In this document: positions 42,536 through 51,556 of the stretch, piece by piece
Layout of the letters: each line of letters begins with the position of its first letter
How positions within the stretch are numbered: the stretch's first letter is position 1
Origin: CBFDBF01 sp050291465
GTDB taxonomy: Bacteria; Pseudomonadota; Gammaproteobacteria; Chromatiales; Chromatiaceae
Reading direction: 5' to 3'
NCBI GenBank assembly: GCA_050291465.1
Contig: JBNKJV010000006.1
Coordinates: 146,974 to 210,973 of the forward strand
DNA length: 64,000 nucleotides
Translations under genes and position numbers: made by a program
Notes under the pieces: model-generated
What the model was told of the DNA's origin: nothing
Seen by the model: only the letters and a program-made list of their open reading frames with translations
Databases searched by the model: none

Positions 42536-44260
42536 TCAGCGTACCTTGACCCGCAGCGCCTCTTCCCCGTTCTCGTCCATCAGGTGAACGGCGCAGGCAA
42601 TGCAGGGATCGAAACTATGGATGGTGCGCAGGATCTCAACCGGCTGATCCACGTTCGCCAGAACGTGGTTGTCCTGCAGCGCCGCTTCGTAGGCACCCGG
42701 CTGACCCGAGGGATCCCGAGGCCCGGCATTCCAGGTGCTCGGCACCACGGCCTGGTAATTGGCGATCTTGCCGTCTTCGATCACCACCCAATGGCCCAGG
42801 GCGCCACGCGGTGCCTCCATGAACCCCACACCCCTGGCTTCCGCGGGCCAGGTCGCCGGATCCCAAAGGGTCTCATTGAAGGTATCGGTATCGCCGGCTT
42901 TGATATTGGTCACCAGTCCGTCAAACCAGCCCTGCATGGCGTCCGCCAGTATCTTGGTCTCCAGGGTACGGGCCGCGGTACGCCCCAATGTCGAAAACAG
43001 GGCACGCACCGGGATATCCAGCTGCCTGAGGGTCATCTCCACCAGTTCCCGCGTCTGTTCATGGCCGGTGGCATGCAGCATCAACACCCGTGCGAGGGGC
43101 CCCACCTCCATCGCCTTCCCCTTCCAGCGGGGGGCCTTGAGCCAGGAGTAGTCTTTATCCACATCCAGCTGTTCATAGGGGGGTTCCGGCCCCGTATAGT
43201 TGAGGTTGGTTTCACCGTCATAGGGATGCAATCCCTGCTCCTTGTCGTCGGAGTATTCGTACCACGAGTGGCCGATGAACTCCTGGATCTCCTCCGGATT
43301 GTTGATATCGATCGGGTGCACGGTGGAAATATCCCGATCCAGAATCACGCCGGAGGGAAAGAAGTAACCGGAGGGATCGTCCATGTCCGCTGCCGGCAGG
43401 TCGCCGTAACAGAGAAAATTGCCCAACCCCTCCCCGCGCAGACCCCAATCCTTGTAGAAGGAGGCGATGGCCAGGGTATCCGGCAGGTAGACCTGATCGA
43501 CGAACATACGCATCTGATCGATCACCTCCTGGACCTGCTGCAACCGCTTGGCGTTGATGGCCGAATCGGAGTTCAGGTCGATAGCGGAAGCCACGCCCCC
43601 CACGAGAAAATTGGGATGCGGATTCTTTCCGCCGAATATGGTGTGAAGCTTGACCACGTCCCGCTGCCAGGATAACGCCTCCAGATAATGGGCCACCGCC
43701 ATGAGGTTGGCTTCCGGTGGAAGCTTATAGGCCGGATGGCCCCAATAGGCCTTGGCAAAGATCCCCAGTTGCCCGCTTTCCACAAAACCCTTCAATCGCT
43801 CTTTCATGTCCGAGAAATAACCGGCGGACGACTTGGGCCAGCTTGGAGAAACCTGCTGTGCCAGTTCCGACGTGGCCTTGGGATCGGCATCCAGGGCCGA
43901 CACCACATCCACCCAGTCCAACGCATGCAGGTGATAGAAATGCATGACATGGTCGTGGATATACTGGGCTCCGATCATCAGGTTGCGGATGAGCTGGGCG
44001 TTGGGAGGAATCTTGTATCCCAGGGCGTTCTCCACCGCCCGCACCGAGGCGATCCCATGCACCAGGGTACAGACTCCGCAGATACGCTGGGCGTAGGCCC
44101 AGGCGTCTCGCGGATCCCGACCGCGCAGGATAATCTCGATACCCCGCACCATGGTGCCCGCCGAATAGGCCTGGGCGATCCTGTTCCCTTCCATCTGCGC
44201 CTCGATACGCAAATGCCCTTCGATACGGGTGACTGGATCAACAACGATTCGATCACTCAT
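42536..44260 (-). CDS. [NiFe] hydrogenase large subunit (group 1e-type)
   Basis: The 574-residue large subunit has the proximal nickel ligands RICGVC (Cys61, Cys64) and the distal DPCIACAVH (Cys553, Cys556, His559). After His559 there is a 15-residue tail (LMDENGEEALRVKVR) of the length normally removed by the maturation protease, here presumably the gene product at 48268. Two Fe/CN loops and the general sequence fit the membrane-linked uptake hydrogenases. Gene order (small subunit, Isp1, Isp2, unknown, large subunit) fits the HynSL/HydSL group 1e of purple sulfur bacteria. Confidence 0.94.
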   Translation of the reverse strand: MSDRIVVDPVTRIEGHLRIEAQMEGNRIAQAYSAGTMVRGIEIILRGRDPRDAWAYAQRICGVCTLVHGIASVRAVENALGYKIPPNAQLIRNLMIGAQYIHDHVMHFYHLHALDWVDVVSALDADPKATSELAQQVSPSWPKSSAGYFSDMKERLKGFVESGQLGIFAKAYWGHPAYKLPPEANLMAVAHYLEALSWQRDVVKLHTIFGGKNPHPNFLVGGVASAIDLNSDSAINAKRLQQVQEVIDQMRMFVDQVYLPDTLAIASFYKDWGLRGEGLGNFLCYGDLPAADMDDPSGYFFPSGVILDRDISTVHPIDINNPEEIQEFIGHSWYEYSDDKEQGLHPYDGETNLNYTGPEPPYEQLDVDKDYSWLKAPRWKGKAMEVGPLARVLMLHATGHEQTRELVEMTLRQLDIPVRALFSTLGRTAARTLETKILADAMQGWFDGLVTNIKAGDTDTFNETLWDPATWPAEARGVGFMEAPRGALGHWVVIEDGKIANYQAVVPSTWNAGPRDPSGQPGAYEAALQDNHVLANVDQPVEILRTIHSFDPCIACAVHLMDENGEEALRVKVR

Positions 44261-44276
44261 TATTTTCTATCCCGAT

Positions 44277-44735
44277 TCAGGAACCCAGAAATTCATTCAG
44301 GATGGCGTACTGCCGGTCGTTTTCAGAAAGCGACTTCCCGCTGTCAACCTCGGCGGCAACCATACAGGTGCGTGCCATACGGCTGCTCATGGCCGCCTGC
44401 CACGCGGGACCCGCTCCGAAGGACTTCTTCTGCGGCGCCAGGCAGGCCGCCGCCGCCCGGGCCACGAAGTAACTGGCCTGTTCCGCCCAGGAACAATCCG
44501 CTCCGCAGCGCGCATGTTTATCCAGCCACACCTTGTTGGCGACCTTATAGGCCGCTTCCAGTTCGTCCTCGGAGGCGTCTCCGGTAACCGCCACCTGCAC
44601 CGCGCGTTGCAACCGCTCATCGCTGCAAAGCTCGACCACATCCATGACAAACAACGCCCCCGCCTGGCGTTGCCGATCCAGATTAAGACCCTCCAGCACT
44701 TGCCTCATTTCTTGGTCATTCGTTACGGTAGCCAT
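44277..44735 (-). CDS. Unknown protein of the hydrogenase operon
   Basis: The 152-residue protein is predicted to be soluble and helical, rich in Ala, Glu and Leu, with scattered cysteines (Cys37, Cys77, Cys81, Cys97 and one later). It has no motif I recognise. It is translationally coupled to Isp2 (TGATG overlap at 44735) and lies 16 bases before the large subunit gene. This placement between Isp2 and the large subunit suggests a chaperone or assembly role for the large subunit. That is inference from context only. Confidence 0.75.
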   Translation of the reverse strand: MATVTNDQEMRQVLEGLNLDRQRQAGALFVMDVVELCSDERLQRAVQVAVTGDASEDELEAAYKVANKVWLDKHARCGADCSWAEQASYFVARAAAACLAPQKKSFGAGPAWQAAMSSRMARTCMVAAEVDSGKSLSENDRQYAILNEFLGS

Positions 44736-46009
44736 CAGGAATCCTCTCCTTTCTCAACCAGGTGCTCAGCCAGCAACTCGGTCAATCCCAGTACCGGCAG
44801 CTCCATCTTGTTCAGCTCCAATCCCTCCTCCAGGGTAATGCGGCAATTGGCACAGGCGGTCACCACCAGGTCCACGTTGAGTTCATCCAGCTGACGTTTC
44901 TTGCGCCGGAAGGCGGTGAACTTAATCTCCTCCGCCCGCTCGTTGGCACTCACGCCGCCACCGCCGCTGCAGCACCAGTTCATCGCCCCATGGTCCCGCA
45001 TCTCCACAAAATTGGCGGCAACCGTATGCAGAAGATTGCGCGGCTGCTCCACCACACCGCCGCGACGGGCAATCTGGCAGGGATCATGGTAAGTGAGCCG
45101 TGCCTGCTCCAGACCTTCGGTGCGGAGTTTTCCCTGCCGGCGCAGTTCATCCAGTATTTCGAGGATATGCCGCACCTTGAATCCAAAAGGGCGCCCCATC
45201 AGATTCGGTCCCTCAAAACGTATTGCCATATAGGCGTGTCCGCACTCAGGACTCACCACCGTCTGCACGTTCAACTCTTCGGCCGCGAGTACCACACGAC
45301 TGACCAATTCCCGCGCCAGATCGGAAACCCCGATCTGAACACCGCTGTTGGTGGCTTCAAACGCCTTGCTGGAGATGGTCCAGCTCTTACCCGCCTGTTT
45401 GAATATGCGCGCGATGGCCTCCAGGTACTCGGGAAAATTCATAATCTCCATGGAGGACAGGAGCACCATGTATTCAACATCCGGGCGATCCAGGGGGATC
45501 TCCAGCCCGCTATCCTGCTGTACATGACTGATCTGGGCCTCCAGGGCCGGCAACCTGACCCCCATGGGACTGCCGATGGTGATGGAACGGGTGACCGCCC
45601 CCACCAGACCCTCGGGCGCATGCCCGGCGGCGGCAAAACCCTCCCGGATCTTCCGGATCATACCGGTGATGTCGTTACCCACCGGGCACGCCAGGGAACA
45701 GCGGCCGCACATGGAACAGCCGTCATATACCAGAGTCTCCCATGCGCTGAAATCCTCCTCCGTAACCGGTTCCGACCATCCGACCAACGACTTGAGCTTG
45801 CCCCAGAGGGTGTATTCCTGCTCCCAGATACGGCGCATCAATTCCACTTTATGGATCGGCGTATACCTCGGGTCCCCGCTTTCGGTAAAGAACAGGCAGG
45901 CCTCGGCACAGAGGCCGCAATGCACGCAGGCGCTGAAAAAACTGGCCACCGGCGCATCGATCTGCTCCTTTATAAAGCGAACACCCTTTTCCACTGTCGC
46001 GGCGCTCAT
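44735..46009 (-). CDS. isp2: Isp2: hydrogenase-linked HdrD/DsrK-like iron-sulfur protein
   Basis: The 424-residue cytoplasmic-side protein has two N-terminal CxxCxxCxxxC clusters (ACVHCGLCAEAC near 27-38 and GCSMCGRCSLAC near 95-106) and two C-terminal CCG-type cysteine motifs (one near MNWCCSGGGG, one near ACANCRI). This is the HdrD/DsrK layout for passing electrons to or from thiol/disulfide-type partners. In group 1e hydrogenases Isp2 partners Isp1 to link the periplasmic hydrogenase to the quinone pool or a cytoplasmic acceptor. Its ATG overlaps the isp1 stop. Confidence 0.9.
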   Translation of the reverse strand: MSAATVEKGVRFIKEQIDAPVASFFSACVHCGLCAEACLFFTESGDPRYTPIHKVELMRRIWEQEYTLWGKLKSLVGWSEPVTEEDFSAWETLVYDGCSMCGRCSLACPVGNDITGMIRKIREGFAAAGHAPEGLVGAVTRSITIGSPMGVRLPALEAQISHVQQDSGLEIPLDRPDVEYMVLLSSMEIMNFPEYLEAIARIFKQAGKSWTISSKAFEATNSGVQIGVSDLARELVSRVVLAAEELNVQTVVSPECGHAYMAIRFEGPNLMGRPFGFKVRHILEILDELRRQGKLRTEGLEQARLTYHDPCQIARRGGVVEQPRNLLHTVAANFVEMRDHGAMNWCCSGGGGVSANERAEEIKFTAFRRKKRQLDELNVDLVVTACANCRITLEEGLELNKMELPVLGLTELLAEHLVEKGEDS

Positions 46010-46665
46010 GATTCCACCCCTCTGTGACCCGCGCGGTAACCCTGATACCAGCGGGCCAGTACAAAACTGAGCATATGGGTCAACTTGCTGAACGGGGCCA
46101 CCACCAACAGGACCTCCACGCTGAGAATATGCAGCGCCAACATCAGCGTATACGGCAGCAGCAGGTGGTTATAGGCAAGATAACCGGTTACCAGCGGCAG
46201 CAACGTGACCGTCCAGGCCAGATAATCTCCCGCCGTACTGAGGAACCGCATCACCGGGTGTCCCAGGCGAAAGGCCAGCGCCCCCGCCATGGACAGGATG
46301 GTGACCGCGGTCAACGCATCGATCACCCCGGCGGGCAGTCCCGGCCAACTGAGACCGGTAAGATTCTCGATCAGCACGATATGAGGAACATGAAAAAAGA
46401 TCACCGCCAGCAGACCGATATGCATCACATACCCGTTGGCGATACGCAGGGGTGCCACTTCGAACAGTTCCCGGCGGGGAAAACTGCGCGACCACAGGGT
46501 ACGAAACCCACCTTTCAGGGCGCTGCCCCGCTGCTCCGACAAATCCTTTGCGTTACCCAGGCTGATGATCTCAAACAGGCGCACCAGCATCCCGAACACA
46601 AATATCAACAGGGCGATATTCAGGCCCGGCCCGCGAACCCAAATCAGCAGCTCATTGGCGCTCAT
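46006..46665 (-). CDS. isp1: Isp1: hydrogenase-linked b-type cytochrome
   Basis: The 219-residue membrane protein has about five helices and conserved histidines typical of NarI/DsrM-like diheme cytochromes (for example in YVMHIGLLAVIFFHVPH and LALHILSVEVLL). It likely takes electrons from the small subunit at the periplasmic face and passes them to quinone or Isp2. The start overlaps the small-subunit stop (ATGA). Confidence 0.9.
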   Translation of the reverse strand: MSANELLIWVRGPGLNIALLIFVFGMLVRLFEIISLGNAKDLSEQRGSALKGGFRTLWSRSFPRRELFEVAPLRIANGYVMHIGLLAVIFFHVPHIVLIENLTGLSWPGLPAGVIDALTAVTILSMAGALAFRLGHPVMRFLSTAGDYLAWTVTLLPLVTGYLAYNHLLLPYTLMLALHILSVEVLLVVAPFSKLTHMLSFVLARWYQGYRAGHRGVES

Positions 46666-47759
46666 TCATCGGACTCCTTGGTCAGATCATCGGTGGCTAT
46701 GGTTTCATGGGCCGCCTTATGGGCCGCTTTGCTGCTGCGGTTGCGCGCCCCCATCAAGGCACCCGCCGCGACACCCGCCACCGCGGCGGTAAAGAGCGTG
46801 CCGGCGGCGTTGCCGGTGGGTTCGGAAAGGGCCTCATAGAATCCGCCCGCATCCCAGAAGTCCGGCTCCGAACAGCCGAGACAGCCGTGGCCCGACTCGA
46901 TAGGAAAACTGGTACCCTGATTCCATTTCGCAGTGGCACAAGCGTTGTAGGTGGTGGGTCCCTTGCAACCCAGTTTGAACAGGCACCATCCGGCCCGCGC
47001 CCCCTCGTCATCGAAGGTCTCGGCAAACTCCCCCCGCTCATAGAACGGTCGCCGGTAACAGCGGTCATGAATACTGGTGCCGTAGAACACCTTGGGCCGA
47101 CGCAGATCATCCAACTCCGGTAGGGAACCGAAGGTGAGAAAGTGGGCCAGAACACCGGTGATCACCACCGGGATGGGCGGGCATCCCGGCACGTTGATCA
47201 GGGGCTTGTCCGTCACGATATCCGCAACCGGCACCGCGCCGGTGGGATTGGGATCCGCATGGGGGATACCACCGAAGGCGGCACAACTGCCGACGGCGAT
47301 GACCGCCGCGGCCGCGGCCGCCGTTTCCTGCAGCATATCCAGGTTGCTTCTGCCGGCGATGGTGGAATAACCCGGATTATCCAGAGGGATGGAGCCGTCC
47401 ACCACCAGCAGATAGTTCCCGCTGTTCTCCCGCATCGCCGCTTCCCGCGCGGCCTCCGCCTGCTCTCCTGAGGCGGCCTGCAGGGTATGGTGATAATCGA
47501 GAGAGACATGGTCGAGGATCAGGTTCTCCACCGTGGGGGTATGGCTGCGGGTGAGGGATTCGGTACAACCGGTGCACTCCTGGAAGGACAACCAGATCAC
47601 GGACGGCCGCCGGGCGCGTTCCAATGCTTCGGCTATCTTCGGCACCAGGGCGGGAGAGAGCGCCATCAGTGAAGCGGTGGCGGTACAGAACTTCATGAAC
47701 CCGCGTCGACTTATCCCCTGTCGCCGCAGAACATCACCCAACGTAATGTCATCAGCCAT
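46662..47759 (-). CDS. [NiFe] hydrogenase small subunit (Tat-exported)
   Basis: The 365-residue small subunit has a Tat signal (SRRGFMKF near residue 17) and the iron-sulfur ligands of the proximal (ECTGCTES), medial and distal clusters, including CLGCSEPDFWD. It is therefore exported folded with the large subunit. I chose the ATG at 47759 because of the GGAGGAGAGG site just upstream; a GTG at 47804 is also open but lies inside the neighbouring stop context. The C terminus carries a hydrophobic stretch that may anchor it in the membrane. Confidence 0.93.
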   Translation of the reverse strand: MADDITLGDVLRRQGISRRGFMKFCTATASLMALSPALVPKIAEALERARRPSVIWLSFQECTGCTESLTRSHTPTVENLILDHVSLDYHHTLQAASGEQAEAAREAAMRENSGNYLLVVDGSIPLDNPGYSTIAGRSNLDMLQETAAAAAAVIAVGSCAAFGGIPHADPNPTGAVPVADIVTDKPLINVPGCPPIPVVITGVLAHFLTFGSLPELDDLRRPKVFYGTSIHDRCYRRPFYERGEFAETFDDEGARAGWCLFKLGCKGPTTYNACATAKWNQGTSFPIESGHGCLGCSEPDFWDAGGFYEALSEPTGNAAGTLFTAAVAGVAAGALMGARNRSSKAAHKAAHETIATDDLTKESDE

Positions 47760-47803
47760 TGCCTCTCCTCCGGGATTTCCGGCCGCCGCTGCCTGGCCGC
47801 ACA

Positions 47804-48205
47804 CTACTCCATCATGCGTAATTCCTGTTCCAGCCTCCCCAGACCTTGGTCCACATCCAGCCGTTGAGAACGAAGTATCCGCGGGATCTCCGTGATTTCT
47901 ATCTGCAGGGCGATCCGTTGATCGTCGGGATTGTAATGATCGACAATCCAGACACCGGGAAACTCGCTTTCGCGGATACGGGTCGTCCCCAGGGCATCCA
48001 TCCGGACCGTCACCTCGCCCTCGCCCAAAAAAGACAGCAGCCGCTCCTCCTCTCCCGGAGCGAACGGCAACGCCCGCAGATCGATAGTCGTCTCCCGCTT
48101 CTGCTTAATAAACAGCAGAAGGGCATGACGGATCTGATGAAGCACCGGCAGGGTGGTTTCGTTGGACAGGGTCATCTCCTCGTTCAATCGGGCGTTTTCG
48201 CCCAA
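47804..48205 (-). CDS. HupH/HyaF C-terminal-domain protein (hydrogenase expression/formation)
   Basis: The 133-residue protein contains GEGEVTVRMDALGTTRIRES followed by EFPGVWIVDHYN, which is the hallmark of the C-terminal half of HupH/HyaF. Full HupH proteins are about twice this length, so this is either a naturally short family form or a truncation; no second half is nearby. HupH is linked to small-subunit maturation. It begins upstream of the small subunit on the same strand. An alternative start at the Met at residue 11 is possible. Confidence 0.8.
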   Translation of the reverse strand: MGENARLNEEMTLSNETTLPVLHQIRHALLLFIKQKRETTIDLRALPFAPGEEERLLSFLGEGEVTVRMDALGTTRIRESEFPGVWIVDHYNPDDQRIALQIEITEIPRILRSQRLDVDQGLGRLEQELRMME

Positions 48206-48267
48206 ACAGGGCTTGTTGTTTTTATTTGCCCGTTAACCCCTAAATCTAGCCCAATTTAAGAGACTAT

Positions 48268-48771
48268 CTACCCGGTAGACGCAGGGGATAATCCCCGGTT
48301 CCAGCCTTCGAGCAGGTGCTCCACCAGGCGGACCGCTTCCGGTAACGCGTTTGCAATCGGTTCACTCAACGCCTCACCCCAGTCAATCCGCAACGGCTGA
48401 ATACAGATCAGCGCCCGTCGCCGGGGAAAGCTGTCGGTGAGACGGGCGATATCCAGCAGATCCTGGAGACCCACTTCGTGCACACTCTGGCATCCACGGG
48501 AAAGAAACCGATCCATCTCATCCTCTTCATACACACGTACCGCACCCGGTGAGGCCCCGAAGTCGGCGGCATCCAGCACCACCAGTCTGTCATGAAGCGC
48601 CAACTCTTCGGCGAGACTGAAACTCAGGGTACCGCCGTCCAGGTAACACACATCGCTTCGGTGACCGGTTTCGGTCTGCAGGCGACGGACCAGGTGCACG
48701 CCTACCCCCTCATCGCTTAGCAGGGTGTTACCGATGCCGAGTACCAGGGCTGTTGCATTGATCGGTTTCAA
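48268..48771 (-). CDS. Hydrogenase maturation endopeptidase (HyaD/HupD family)
   Basis: The 167-residue protein has LGIGNTLLSDEGVGVHLV at the N terminus (the Glu near residue 17 is a nickel/metal ligand) and LDAADFG near 74-80, the standard motifs of the M52 proteases. It removes the C-terminal tail of the large subunit after nickel insertion. It is the first gene of the minus-strand hydrogenase operon and faces the divergent hyp operon across 48772-48975. Confidence 0.92.
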   Translation of the reverse strand: MKPINATALVLGIGNTLLSDEGVGVHLVRRLQTETGHRSDVCYLDGGTLSFSLAEELALHDRLVVLDAADFGASPGAVRVYEEDEMDRFLSRGCQSVHEVGLQDLLDIARLTDSFPRRRALICIQPLRIDWGEALSEPIANALPEAVRLVEHLLEGWNRGLSPASTG

Positions 48772-48975
48772 ATTTCGGGGCCTCTGATCAAATCCACGAT
48801 GGCCGGGACACTAGGCGGCCTGCACGCCACGCCTTGCGATCATCGCCATTTGGACACAGACTCGGCTCGCAAGCGACATAATCTGAGGCTCCTTAGCCCT
48901 GGAATTAGAAAGCTTTTTGTATTGTCAAACTCGAGTATAGTTACTGTAAGCCTTACCAGATGGAAGTAATGGATT

Positions 48976-49218
48976 ATGTGCCTGGGCATCCCCATGCAAA
49001 TCATCGAGATCGACGGTTACAACGCCCGCTGCTCGGCGAAGGGCGTGGAACGGGACGTCAGTCTCTTTATGCTTCAGGATGAGGATCTCAAGGTTGATGA
49101 CTTCGTGGTGGTTCATGTGGGCTATGCCATTCAGAAGATGACGCCGCAGGAGGCCCGAACCACCTGGGAGCTGTATGACCAGATGCTTGCCGCCGAGTCC
49201 GAAGAACCCGATGCATGA
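48976..49218 (+). CDS. hypC: Hydrogenase maturation chaperone HypC
   Basis: The 80-residue protein starts MCLGIPMQIIEIDG, with the essential Cys2 of the HypC/HybG family. It carries the Fe(CN)2CO group with HypD and hands it to the large subunit precursor. It is the first gene of the plus-strand hyp operon and overlaps hypA by 8 bases. Confidence 0.95.
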   Translation: MCLGIPMQIIEIDGYNARCSAKGVERDVSLFMLQDEDLKVDDFVVVHVGYAIQKMTPQEARTTWELYDQMLAAESEEPDA

Positions 49219-49558
49219 ACTCAGTATCTGTCAGTCGCTGATGCAGCAGGTGGAAACCATCGCCGCCGAACAGAGCGCCCATAGCGTCACCGCCATCACC
49301 CTGCGCATAGGTCCATTGTCCGGGGTGGAACCGGATCTGTTGATACAGGCCTTTCCCATCGCGGCCGCAGGCACCCTGGCGCAGGATGCGGAACTGAAAA
49401 TTGAGCAGCAGGCGGTTCGCATCCGCTGCAACCGTTGCGGCAACGAAAGTGAAGTGGCGAGCAACCGGCTGACCTGCCCCGCCTGCGGCGAACTGCGCAC
49501 CGAGCTCATCACGGGAGACGAGCTGCTGCTGGCCAACCTCGAACTGCTAACGATCTAG
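49211..49558 (+). CDS. hypA: Hydrogenase nickel-insertion protein HypA
   Basis: The 115-residue protein starts MHELSICQSLMQQ, with the nickel-binding His2 of HypA. It has a zinc site of two CxxC pairs (CNRCGN near residue 76, CPACGE near 94). The longer open frame from 49175 is not needed: the ATG at 49211 gives the conserved N terminus and overlaps the hypC end (ATGCATGA). Confidence 0.95.
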   Translation: MHELSICQSLMQQVETIAAEQSAHSVTAITLRIGPLSGVEPDLLIQAFPIAAAGTLAQDAELKIEQQAVRIRCNRCGNESEVASNRLTCPACGELRTELITGDELLLANLELLTI

Positions 49559-49575
49559 AACCCGGGAACCTGACA

Positions 49576-50349
49576 ATGTGTGATACCTGCGGCTGTAATG
49601 TAACCGGCGAGGCCAAACAGGAGACGCTGTCCGTCCTGCAGGGCCTGCTGAGCGAAAACGATCATCAGGCGGCCCATAACCGGCAGCACCTGGATGCCCA
49701 TGGCGTCCTGGCGGTCAATCTGATGTCCTCTCCCGGTAGCGGCAAGACCGCTCTCCTCGAGGCGACCATCGACGCCCTCGGGAGCGGGCTCCGAATCGGT
49801 GTTATAGAGGGGGATCTGGAGACCGAGAACGATGCCCGGCGTATCCGCGATAAAGGGATCCCCGCGGTACAGATCAACACCGGCAGCGCCTGCCATCTGG
49901 ATGCCCACATGGTGCATAAGGCCTTGCATCAACTCGACCTGGACACCCTCGATATCCTCTTCATCGAGAACGTCGGCAATCTGGTCTGTCCCGCCAGCTT
50001 CGATCTGGGTCAGCATCGCAACACGGTTCTGCTTTCGGTGACCGAGGGCGACGACAAACCGTCCAAGTACCCGGTGATGTTCCGGGCCGCCGATCTGGTA
50101 CTGATTTCCAAGTCAGACCTGCTGCCGCACCTGCCGGAGTTCCGGCCGGAACGAGCCGTCGAGGCCTTACGTAATCTGGCCAGCGACATGCCGATACACA
50201 CCCTGTCGGTCAAAAGTGCGGAAGGGCTTGAAGGCTGGTTCGGTTGGCTGCGTCAGGAGCGGTCGGCACAACAGACCCGTCTGCAACAGGGCCACACCGT
50301 CGCTCCCCGCGTGGAGCGACAGGAGCACCATCATCACGACCACGGGTGA
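49576..50349 (+). CDS. hypB: Hydrogenase nickel-incorporation GTPase HypB
   Basis: The 257-residue protein has an N-terminal CDTCGC metal site (Cys2, Cys5, Cys7), a GTPase P-loop SSPGSGKTALL (51-61), a switch region and further GTPase motifs in the second half. It ends in a His-rich tail (HHHHDHG). It delivers nickel to HypA and the hydrogenase large subunit. It starts 17 bases after hypA. Confidence 0.95.
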   Translation: MCDTCGCNVTGEAKQETLSVLQGLLSENDHQAAHNRQHLDAHGVLAVNLMSSPGSGKTALLEATIDALGSGLRIGVIEGDLETENDARRIRDKGIPAVQINTGSACHLDAHMVHKALHQLDLDTLDILFIENVGNLVCPASFDLGQHRNTVLLSVTEGDDKPSKYPVMFRAADLVLISKSDLLPHLPEFRPERAVEALRNLASDMPIHTLSVKSAEGLEGWFGWLRQERSAQQTRLQQGHTVAPRVERQEHHHHDHG

Positions 50350-50368
50350 ACACCCCCGGGGAACGACC

Positions 50369-51475
50369 TTGGCTACCTCGGCAAAAGAGTGGCTGGCGGC
50401 GATAGACGCCCTTCCCCTGCCGGACAAGGTGCGCATCATGAACGTCTGCGGCGGCCACGAGCGCGCCATCACCCTGGCCGGCCTGCGCACCCTGCTGCCG
50501 GATGCGGTCGAACTGATCCCGGGTCCCGGCTGTCCGGTCTGCATCTGCCCGGAAGAGGATGTCTACCAGGCAATCCGGCTGGCCCTCAACCACGACGTCA
50601 TACTCCTCGCCTTCGGCGATATGCTGCGGGTGCCGGTCAACGTCCCCAAAGACGAGATTCGCACCCTGGCACAGGCACGCGGGGCCGGCGGCGATGTCCG
50701 GCCCGTCGCCTCCCCGACGGAGGCCCGGCGGATCGCCTTGGAGAATCCGGACCGCCAGGTGGTATTTTTTGCCGCCGGTTTCGAGACCACTACCGCGCCC
50801 GTGGCCTCCCTGCTGACGGAGGGGTCACCGCACAATCTGCTGTTTCTGCTCTCGGGTCGGCTTACCTGGCCCGCGGTCGCCATGCTGCTGGAATCGGAAA
50901 GCGCGGGGTTCGACGCCCTGGTTGCGCCGGGACACGTAGCTGCCGTGATGGGGCCGGAGGAGTGGGAGTTCGTGGTGGAGCGACACCGCCTGCCGGCGGC
51001 GGTTGCCGGATTCACCCCGGAGAGCCTGTTGGCAGCCTTCTACTCGGTGCTGCGACAGATCTGCGAGGGCCGCTGTTTTCTGGATAACTGCTATCCGGAG
51101 GTAGTACACCCGGGAGGAAATCCCACCGCCCGGCGACAGCTCCAGGCGGCCCTTGAGGTTACGGATGCCAACTGGCGGGGCATCGGAGTGATCCCGGAAT
51201 CCGGTTTCGCCCTGCGGGAGAACCACGGTGCTAACGACGCCCGCCGAAGATTTCCCGATTATGCCCACGACGAACGCAAGCGGATGGGAGAGATGCCAGC
51301 GGGTTGCGACTGCGCCCGAGTGGTCCTGGGCAAGATCTATCCTGACCAGTGCGCCCTTTACGGCTCCACCTGCAACCCACGGAACCCCGTCGGCCCCTGT
51401 ATGGTATCGGACGAGGGGGCATGCCGGATCTGGTGGTCCGGCGGTATACGCCGCACCACCGCCACTTCCTTGTAG
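50369..51475 (+). CDS. hypD: Hydrogenase maturation protein HypD
   Basis: The protein is about 368 residues from a TTG start. It has the conserved cysteines of HypD, including MNVCGGHERAI near the N terminus, GPGCPVCICPEED, and the C-terminal cluster ligands GCDCARVVLGKIYPDQC and CNPRNPVGPC. HypD assembles the Fe(CN)2CO unit with HypC. I chose the TTG at 50369 because no ATG or GTG in frame precedes the conserved start and a CGGGGA site lies just upstream. The frame is open further left only because it overlaps hypB. Confidence 0.88.
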   Translation: MATSAKEWLAAIDALPLPDKVRIMNVCGGHERAITLAGLRTLLPDAVELIPGPGCPVCICPEEDVYQAIRLALNHDVILLAFGDMLRVPVNVPKDEIRTLAQARGAGGDVRPVASPTEARRIALENPDRQVVFFAAGFETTTAPVASLLTEGSPHNLLFLLSGRLTWPAVAMLLESESAGFDALVAPGHVAAVMGPEEWEFVVERHRLPAAVAGFTPESLLAAFYSVLRQICEGRCFLDNCYPEVVHPGGNPTARRQLQAALEVTDANWRGIGVIPESGFALRENHGANDARRRFPDYAHDERKRMGEMPAGCDCARVVLGKIYPDQCALYGSTCNPRNPVGPCMVSDEGACRIWWSGGIRRTTATSL

Positions 51476-51556
51476 GCCCGGTATACGGGTTCGGCCTTGG
51501 CCGGGAAGCGGTGGTAAGGTAAAGATTCCTTATCCCAGTAGTTGGAGAAAACCACT

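Noticed and set aside
42488..43675. A 395-residue plus-strand ORF
   Set aside because: It is antisense to the hydrogenase large subunit, which has all nickel ligands. The antisense reading is a by-product of GC-rich codons.
44762..46027. A 421-residue plus-strand ORF
   Set aside because: It is antisense to isp2, whose iron-sulfur motifs and coupling are clear. The antisense product has no recognisable domain.
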